NCBI GenBank assembly: GCA_019420085.1
Contig: JAHZHV010000052.1
Coordinates: 1-12,976 of the forward strand
Length of the DNA: 12,976 nt
Reading direction: 5' to 3'
Source of the DNA: Christensenella sp.
GTDB lineage: Bacteria; Bacillota; Clostridia; Christensenellales; Maliibacteriaceae
Within the stretch, counting starts at the first letter, position 1, and each line of letters starts with the position of its first letter. The notes beneath the pieces were generated by a model, which had not been told where the DNA came from, searched no databases, and saw nothing but the letters and a program-made list of their open reading frames with translations. The translations under genes were made by a program, and so were the position numbers. Shown here one piece after another: positions 7,928 through 12,976 of this stretch.

Positions 7928-8890
7928 TCACTCTGGTACGCTGTAGCCAAAGGAGCGTGCCAGTGCAGCAAGCGATGCGTAGTCGCGGCAGCCCGTGGTT
8001 GCGCCCATGCTTTGCACGACGTATGCTGCACAGGCGCTTGCAATTGCCGCACAGGCGGTAACATCGCCGCCCCGCAGGAACGCCGCCGCACAGCCGGCCG
8101 CGCAGGAATCACCGGCGCCGGTCGTGTCGATTACAGGTCCGCGCGCCATGGGTTCCACCTGAACATCGTGTGAAAAATCCGTCAGGAAAAGTCCTTTTGC
8201 ACCGCACTTAACGCCAAATAACTTCAGCGGGAAACGCAACATGATCTGCTTCATCTGCATAAGATCCCGTGTGCCGAAAATCAGCACGGCGTCATCGTAA
8301 CTTGGCAGGAAGATGTCCGTATGCTGCAATACGTCTGAAAGGATTGCCAACGGATCACCGTCTCCGCGGTAGGTGACCGCGTCCATGCTTGTCGTTAATC
8401 CCAGCGCATGTGCGCGTGCAAACAGCTTACCGGCATGCGGATCCAGACGGGTCATTGGAAAATAACTTGCGTAATGCAGATGTCGTGCGCAGGAAAGCAT
8501 GTCATCGTCAATCATATCGGGTGTCATATGCTCCGCGCAGCCGCGGCGAATCAGACAGTGCCGTTCGCCGTCTTCACCGATCAGAATCAGCGTGAAGTTT
8601 GTGGGTACATTGGAAAGTGTCCGTATGAAATCCGTATGCACACCGTTTTTGCAGAAGTGTTCCCGTACGGTTTCCGCAAACATGTCCTGGCCAACTGCAG
8701 TTACAATTGCCGTTTCAAGTCCGATTCGTGCAAAACAGGTAGCAGCATTGGCGCCGTCTCCGCCAACGGTGATGATGCGCTGCGGCGCAGTGCCTGTATC
8801 AAGCTGCATGATGTCTGCCGAAACAGGACCGATGGCAAGATCGTATCCGGCGTAACCGACAACCAATACGTCAAAACGTTTGTCTGTCAC
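7928..8890 (-). CDS. PfkB-family carbohydrate kinase (array member 1, most downstream)
   Basis: A 320-residue ribokinase-fold kinase, the normal family length. These enzymes transfer phosphate from ATP to a hydroxyl of a sugar, nucleoside or similar substrate. N-terminal signature: GGDGANAATCFARIG (43-57). C-terminal ATP/anion-hole motif: DTTGAGD (255-261), with D261 as the catalytic base; the usual 'DAF' after it is replaced by DSC. It shares HLHYAS (137-142), TTSMD (166-170) and DIFLPSYDD (192-200) with its neighbours, and is closest to member 2. I place the start at the GTG at 8890: its codon overlaps the TGA of member 2 as GTGA, and AGGAGGG (8903 down to 8897) lies six bases upstream. An upstream ATG at 8926 would sit inside member 2 with no better RBS. 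Substrate unknown. Confidence 0.9.
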   Translation of the reverse strand: MTDKRFDVLVVGYAGYDLAIGPVSADIMQLDTGTAPQRIITVGGDGANAATCFARIGLETAIVTAVGQDMFAETVREHFCKNGVHTDFIRTLSNVPTNFTLILIGEDGERHCLIRRGCAEHMTPDMIDDDMLSCARHLHYASYFPMTRLDPHAGKLFARAHALGLTTSMDAVTYRGDGDPLAILSDVLQHTDIFLPSYDDAVLIFGTRDLMQMKQIMLRFPLKLFGVKCGAKGLFLTDFSHDVQVEPMARGPVIDTTGAGDSCAAGCAAAFLRGGDVTACAAIASACAAYVVQSMGATTGCRDYASLAALARSFGYSVPE

Positions 8891-9882
8891 AGCAATCCCT
8901 CCTGCCTGGCACTTTGCATATCGCATCCGCTCTGTTGTGCGTAGCGCACAGCCGTGACAAGGTCACGCACACCCATATTTGCACCGACGCTTCCGATGAT
9001 CAACGCACTTTGTGCGCTGCCCAGTGCGAGACATTCCTCAAGCGGCCAGCCGCGCAGAAATCCGGTCAGGAAACCGGCGCAGAAAGCGTCGCCCGCACCG
9101 GTTGTATCTACGACAGCGCCGCGCAGAAGGCTTGGCATGCGATAGGCACGTTCCTTTGTGTAGTCGTACAGATATACGCCCTGCGCACCGAGCTTGCAGC
9201 CGAAATACTTTAGTCCAAACGGACGAAAGAACTCCGTCATGTCCGATACATCCGTGCGTCCCTGTGCAATGGGAACCGCTTCCGAATAACTGGGGAAAAA
9301 GATGTCACAATGCTGCAATGCTGCGCGTGATTTGTCCAGCCAGACGCCATCGCGGTCAAAAGCCGCGTCCATGCTCGTGGTCAGACCAAGTGCCTGCGCA
9401 CGGGCAAAGACGTCTGCAATGCCATCACCGTCAAGAAATTTGTTGGCATTGACGCTTGCGTAGTGCAGGTGCCGCGCCCGACGCAGCGTCGCATCAGGCA
9501 CATGCGCACTGCAAAGGCCGGCACGCGCGGCGGCATGACCGTGTCCGAGAATATGCCGTTCCCCGCTTTCTTCAATCAGCAGATAGGCAAGGGGAGTCAT
9601 ATGATTCTCGTCCCGCAGGATAAGCGACGTGTCTACGCCTGCCTGTTTAAGGCGTGCGACGACAGCGTCGCCAAAAATATCCGTGCCAAGATAGGCTATC
9701 AATGCGGTGCGAAGCCCCAAAGAAGCCATGCTGATGGACCCATTAAGCGCATCGCCGCCTGTTGCCATGCGGATATCCGCGCTGATACTGCCGATTTGCA
9801 TGATATCGCCAGGTACGGGCCGCACGGGGATGTCAAATGCTGCGCCGCCGATGGCAATGACATCAAAATCACACGTTGTCAT
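8887..9882 (-). CDS. PfkB-family carbohydrate kinase (array member 2)
   Basis: A 331-residue ribokinase-family protein. The opening CDFDVIAIGGAAFDIPVRPVPGDIM contains the substrate-side Asp region typical of the family, followed by GGDALNGSISMASLG (42-56). The nucleotide-binding motif is canonical: VDTTGAGDAF (258-267), with D265 as the likely catalytic base. The shared marks RHLHYAS, TTSMD (168-172) and FFPSYSEA are present. It is closest to member 1 (GGDxxN type, 'FLRG' near the C-terminus). Its ATG forms an ATGA overlap with the stop of member 3, and I see no good RBS upstream, so translation probably depends on ribosomes finishing member 3. It overlaps member 1 by four bases. The substrate cannot be told from sequence; fructokinase, tagatose-type or nucleoside kinase are all possible. 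Confidence 0.9.
   Translation of the reverse strand: MTTCDFDVIAIGGAAFDIPVRPVPGDIMQIGSISADIRMATGGDALNGSISMASLGLRTALIAYLGTDIFGDAVVARLKQAGVDTSLILRDENHMTPLAYLLIEESGERHILGHGHAAARAGLCSAHVPDATLRRARHLHYASVNANKFLDGDGIADVFARAQALGLTTSMDAAFDRDGVWLDKSRAALQHCDIFFPSYSEAVPIAQGRTDVSDMTEFFRPFGLKYFGCKLGAQGVYLYDYTKERAYRMPSLLRGAVVDTTGAGDAFCAGFLTGFLRGWPLEECLALGSAQSALIIGSVGANMGVRDLVTAVRYAQQSGCDMQSARQEGLL
8897..8903 (-). promoter_or_regulatory. RBS deciding the GTG start of PfkB member 1
   Basis: Reading the minus strand, AGGAGGG stands six bases before the GTG at 8890, inside the last codons of member 2. This supports the GTG start and efficient re-initiation at the GTGA overlap. Confidence 0.8.
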
Positions 9883-10835
9883 TTTGGGTCATAGCCCATT
9901 GCGCGGGCATGTTCGACGAGTTCATCGAAGGGACGCATACCGGCGGAACAGCCGATTGTGCCGCAGATCTTTGCGGAAGCAGCGCTGGCGATTAAACCGC
10001 AGCCCTCCAAAGAGAAACCACGCTTGTAGGCACTGATAAAGCCTGCGCCGAACGCATCTCCGCAGCCCAGCGAATCCACGGGTGTGCCATGGTAGAGCGT
10101 AGGCAGGAACAGATCCTGTTCGTAGTCCGTCAGAAATACGCCGCGCGCGCCAAGTTTGCATCCGAAGATCTTTACGCCATAGGGACGGAAGAATTCTTTC
10201 ATCGTAAGCGGATCTTCCGTGCCGGCTACAACGCGGGCTTCATCAAAACTGGGAAGGAACACGTCGCAGTTTTTCAACGCACCCTCAATCAGACTCAAAG
10301 ACGGATCCCCTTCCTTGCGGCTGGGGCTCAGCTGCAGATCCATGCTTGTTGTCTTTCCGCACGCTTTGGCATGTGCCATGATGGAGGCGATGCCATCGCC
10401 GTCCAGGAGGGGCTGGCTCAATACACTGACCATGTGTATATGATCGGCCCATTCAATCGCTTCATCGGGAATATCGGCACGCGTTACCGCCTGTGCGGTA
10501 CCGCGCAGAAAACAGTTGCCGCGCGTATTTTCACTGCCAAGTAAAATGGCATGTACGGATGTGGGAAGGTCATTACGGCGCGAGACAAAGCGCGTATCGA
10601 CGCCTGCTTCCTGCAGCTGCTGCATGACCTGATTGCCGAATGCATCCATACCGATGCCGGTTGCAAGCGCTACTTCATTGCCGATTTTGACAAGATCGAT
10701 AGACGCATTGTTGGCGTCGCCGCCGCCATAGACGCCGATGCCGTCAAGCTGATGATTCTTGCCATTGAAGACATCGGGGGTTACGGGATGCAGGTACAGG
10801 TCACACATGGCCTGTCCTACACAAAGAAATTTCAT
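9879..10835 (-). CDS. PfkB-family carbohydrate kinase (array member 3) with altered GAGD motif
   Basis: A 318-residue ribokinase-family protein. It has GGGDANNASIDLVKIG (37-52) at the substrate end, HIHMVSVL (132-139), TTSMD (162-166) and DVFLPSFDEA (191-200). The anion-hole motif reads DSLGCGDAF (254-262) rather than the usual D-T/V-T-G-A-G-D: the Ala of GAGD is Cys and the preceding Thr is Leu, while the catalytic Asp (D260) is kept. This is a conservative size change and activity is plausible. The start at 10835 is well supported by GGGAGG at 10845-10850, nine bases upstream; an in-frame ATG at 10898 would reach back into member 4 and adds 21 residues unlike the family. It lies 41 bases after member 4, and its stop overlaps member 2 as ATGA. 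Confidence 0.9.
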   Translation of the reverse strand: MKFLCVGQAMCDLYLHPVTPDVFNGKNHQLDGIGVYGGGDANNASIDLVKIGNEVALATGIGMDAFGNQVMQQLQEAGVDTRFVSRRNDLPTSVHAILLGSENTRGNCFLRGTAQAVTRADIPDEAIEWADHIHMVSVLSQPLLDGDGIASIMAHAKACGKTTSMDLQLSPSRKEGDPSLSLIEGALKNCDVFLPSFDEARVVAGTEDPLTMKEFFRPYGVKIFGCKLGARGVFLTDYEQDLFLPTLYHGTPVDSLGCGDAFGAGFISAYKRGFSLEGCGLIASAASAKICGTIGCSAGMRPFDELVEHARAMGYDPK

Positions 10836-10876
10836 AAATGGGTACCTCCCTGTTTGATAAGATCCTGCGATCTTTT

Positions 10877-11851
10877 TTAATCTGTTGCCGCGGCGCAAAT
10901 GCGCAGCGATTCTCCGGCATCACGCACGTCTTGTATAAGCGTTTCAAGATTTTGCATACCGGCTGTTGTGCCTACGCAGGACAATACGCGCGCCGAAGCC
11001 GCACTTGCGATCAGTGCAGCGTCACGCAGACACATACCACGCCGCCAACAGGCGGCAAAAGTTGAAGAAAACGCATCGCCCGCACCGGTCACGTCGACGG
11101 GCGTACCGCAAAACAGCGACTTTTGAAAGACCTCATCATCAAAATCCGTGACATAAACGCCTTGTGCACCGCGTTTCATGCCAAATATGCGCACGCCGAA
11201 CGTTCCGAAATAATCGCGCGCGCGACGCGGATCGGTCAAACCGCACAGATATTCCACTTCGTAGTCGCTGGGCAAAAATACGTCGCAGTATTGAAGTGCT
11301 TCGCGGATACAGTCCATGGGATGCGTATGCGGTGTACGGGGCCGTTTTAAGTCCATGCTTGTCGTTACGCCATGTTCCTGTGCGCGGGCGAACAGTTCCT
11401 CCAGTCCGCCGCCGTCCAGGTTTGGCATATTCAATACATTTACCACATGCAGATGATCCGCCCAGGCAAGTGCTTCATCGCTGACATCGGCACAGCAAAG
11501 CGCATCGCACGCGCCGTTTTTGCGCGCACTGATCGTTGTGACGCCGGCGTTTGTGAGCATCAAAACGGCAGCGGTTGTTTCCGCCTGCGCGTCACGTTTG
11601 ACGTAACGGGTATCCACACCATTGTCTGCAAGGAGCGAAAGCAGCATGCTGCCCAGGAAATCATCTCCCACGCGGCTTATAATGCGCACGGTTTCTCCCA
11701 AACGCGCAAGGTCAATTGAAGCGTTGTTGGCATCGCCGCCGCCGCTTATGTTGAGACTGTCGAGGGTAAAACGCCGTTGTGCCGCCGGATCATCCGGAAT
11801 CGGTTTGGCGGCGATGTCGCACAGCACGGCGCCCATGCAAAGGATATTCAT
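10877..11851 (-). CDS. PfkB-family carbohydrate kinase (array member 4)
   Basis: A 324-residue ribokinase-family kinase. Motifs: MNILCMGAVLCDIAAKP at the N-terminus, GGGDANNASIDLARLG (37-52), DHLHVVNVLN (132-141), TTSMDLKRP (163-171), CDVFLPSDYEVEYLCGLTDP (189-208) and a canonical DVTGAGDAF (253-261) with D259 as the catalytic base. By eye about half its residues match member 5, including the long VEYLCGLTDP block, so these two are probably the most recent complete duplicates. The ATG at 11851 is supported by AAGGAGG (11865 down to 11859) with a seven-base gap; a longer in-frame start at 11983 would overlap member 5 and encode an untypical Pro/Cys-rich extension. It begins 28 bases after member 5 ends. 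Confidence 0.92.
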   Translation of the reverse strand: MNILCMGAVLCDIAAKPIPDDPAAQRRFTLDSLNISGGGDANNASIDLARLGETVRIISRVGDDFLGSMLLSLLADNGVDTRYVKRDAQAETTAAVLMLTNAGVTTISARKNGACDALCCADVSDEALAWADHLHVVNVLNMPNLDGGGLEELFARAQEHGVTTSMDLKRPRTPHTHPMDCIREALQYCDVFLPSDYEVEYLCGLTDPRRARDYFGTFGVRIFGMKRGAQGVYVTDFDDEVFQKSLFCGTPVDVTGAGDAFSSTFAACWRRGMCLRDAALIASAASARVLSCVGTTAGMQNLETLIQDVRDAGESLRICAAATD

Positions 11852-11879
11852 GGCGTTTCCTCCTTGCCGGTTTTCTACA

Positions 11880-12821
11880 TTATGCGCGAGCCTGGTTTGC
11901 AATGGAAAGCAGGGTCTCAAAGTCACGCATACCGCTTGTTGCACCCACGCTGCCGACGACGCAGGCGGATGCGGCGCTTGCAATCAGGCCGCAGGTGCGC
12001 AAATCGTAGCCGCGTTTGTAAGCGCAGACAAAGGTGGAGGCAAAGGCATCGCCTGCACCGATGACATCTACGGGCGTTCCGCGATACAGCGAAGGCAGCA
12101 AAACTTCCTCTTTGTAGTCCGTCAGGTATACGCCATCGGCGCCTAATTTGCTGCCGAAAATACGCAGGCCAAACGGACGGAAAAACTGTGCTGCTTCACG
12201 CGGATCGGTTAATCCGCACAGGTATTCCACTTCATGATTACTGGGAAGAAATACATCGCAGTGTGCAAGCGGTCCGCGCATGATTGCCATTCGGTCATCA
12301 AGAGAACCGAGCCGCTTTTTCAGATCCATACTCGTTGTTTTTCCCATCGCATGCGCACGGGAAAGTACGCTCTCCACGCCGGCTCCATCAAAGCCGTGCA
12401 GATTCATGACGCTGACAACGTGGATGTGATCTGCCCAGGCAATCATCTCATCCGTAACATCCTGGGGTTCGAGCGCTTCGTTTGCGCCTTTTCGAATGAG
12501 ATTCAGCGTTGTTTCTCCGTGATCGCTCAGAAGAAGAACAGAAGTACTGGTGGGCAGATCGCTGCGCTTGACAAAGGAGACATCTACCCCCTTTTCTGTC
12601 AGAAGCGTCAATACGCGGTCTCCCAGAAAATCACGTCCGACGCCGCCGAAAACACGCGCTTCTTCTCCCAGGATGGAAAGATCAATCGCTGCGTTATTGG
12701 CGTCACCGCCGCCGGCAATTTCAAAACTGTCCAGAACGGTACGTCCATGTTTGAAATCATCGGGCTCGACGGATTTCATGGCAATATCACAAAAAATCGG
12801 TCCAATACAAAGGAATTTCAT
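11880..12821 (-). CDS. PfkB-family carbohydrate kinase (array member 5)
   Basis: A 313-residue ribokinase-family kinase. Motifs: MKFLCIGPIFCDIAMKSVEP, GGGDANNAAIDLSILG (37-52), DHIHVVSVMN (131-140), TTSMDLKKRL (162-171), CDVFLPSNHEVEYLCGLTDP (188-207), and DVIGAGDAF (252-260), where Ile replaces the common Thr before GAGD; D258 is the catalytic base. I chose the ATG at 12821 because it aligns with the MKFLC start of member 3; an AAAGGA lies about 13 bases upstream, rather far. An in-frame ATG at 12878 would add 19 residues not shared with the paralogs. The 88-base gap to member 6 is the widest in the array. The substrate is unknown. Confidence 0.9.
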   Translation of the reverse strand: MKFLCIGPIFCDIAMKSVEPDDFKHGRTVLDSFEIAGGGDANNAAIDLSILGEEARVFGGVGRDFLGDRVLTLLTEKGVDVSFVKRSDLPTSTSVLLLSDHGETTLNLIRKGANEALEPQDVTDEMIAWADHIHVVSVMNLHGFDGAGVESVLSRAHAMGKTTSMDLKKRLGSLDDRMAIMRGPLAHCDVFLPSNHEVEYLCGLTDPREAAQFFRPFGLRIFGSKLGADGVYLTDYKEEVLLPSLYRGTPVDVIGAGDAFASTFVCAYKRGYDLRTCGLIASAASACVVGSVGATSGMRDFETLLSIANQARA

Positions 12822-12909
12822 GAAAAATACGGGATCCTTTCTGTTGATGTATACCGCTTCGTGCAGCGGTTGATTCAAGTCGTTTTTGCATCAATCCTGC
12901 AGCGCCTGT
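12822..12909 (-). other. Intergenic gap between PfkB members 6 and 5
   Basis: This 88-base spacer is the longest inside the array. Read on the minus strand it contains a short hairpin (CCGCT, six-base loop, AGCGG, near 12852-12867). There is also a TTGAAT/TATACA pair with a 19-base spacer that could be a weak promoter, but I would not call it. No small gene is evident. Confidence 0.4.
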
Positions 12910-12976
12910 TTACAGCGCACCGCAATTTTGGGCATAGGCAAGCAGCGTGTCGAAGTCCCGCATGCCGGCAGTAGCA
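12910..12976 (-). CDS. PfkB-family kinase (array member 6), C-terminal fragment
   Basis: Only the last 21 codons and the TAA are inside the window; the gene continues past base 12976. The visible C-terminus, ATAGMRDFDTLLAYAQNCGAL, lines up with the ends of member 5 (GATSGMRDFETLLSIANQ) and member 4 (GTTAGMQNLETLI), so it is almost certainly another kinase of the same family and on the same strand. It is closest to member 5. Nothing can be said about its active site. Confidence 0.8.
   Translation of the reverse strand, partial: ATAGMRDFDTLLAYAQNCGAL

Noticed and set aside
12822..12878. Longer start for PfkB member 5 (in-frame ATG at 12878)
   Set aside because: The added 19 residues are not seen in the paralogs, whose N-termini align from the MKFLC start at 12821.
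8408..12974. Plus-strand open frames opposite the PfkB array
   Set aside because: They mirror conserved kinase motifs on the other strand, have no ribosome binding sites and no recognisable domains.

Overview
The window looks like a stretch of chromosome from a Gram-positive, Firmicutes-type bacterium, probably a Clostridia or Negativicutes relative. The reasons are strong AGGAGG-type ribosome binding sites close to the starts, short intergenic gaps, moderately high GC coding sequence, and protein types (a DUF5684-like small membrane protein, a short bacterial PH-domain protein) common in that group. The taxon is an inference. I see no rRNA, tRNA, CRISPR array, phage gene or insertion sequence.

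Bases 1-6850 hold a plus-strand gene series that ends at a very strong intrinsic terminator. It begins with a 5'-truncated gene for a very long, acidic, low-complexity protein with a C-terminal coiled coil and a basic tail. A 64-residue two-helix membrane protein follows, then an MFS transporter of the LacY/HcaT-like type and a PH-domain protein that overlaps it by 11 bases. Next come a tartronate semialdehyde reductase (garR) and a four-helix DUF5684-like membrane protein. The tight spacing of the first four suggests one transcript. Only garR has a clear biochemical assignment.

Bases 6851-7723 hold a separately promoted plus-strand gene for a P-loop kinase of the uridine kinase/phosphoribulokinase type. 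A sigma-70 promoter (TTGCCA, 18-base spacer, TACAAT) has a LacI/CcpA-like near-palindrome lying over its -35 box, so repression by a sugar-responsive regulator is plausible. A perfect 13-bp hairpin near 7851-7882 separates this gene from the converging minus-strand genes.

Bases 7928-12976, all on the minus strand, are the most striking part: five complete PfkB (ribokinase-family) kinase genes in a row plus the 3' end of a sixth. They are packed with gaps of 28-88 bases or 4-base ATGA/GTGA overlaps. All five complete proteins share an unusual TTSMD segment and the same general layout. By sequence they fall into two subgroups: genes 3-5 with a GGGDANNA motif, and genes 1-2 with GGDxxN. No transporter, isomerase, aldolase or regulator interrupts the run. 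I read it as an expanded family of sugar- or nucleoside-type kinases with unknown and possibly different substrates. In this annotation PfkB-1 is the most downstream gene (lowest coordinates) and PfkB-6 the most upstream, cut by the window edge.
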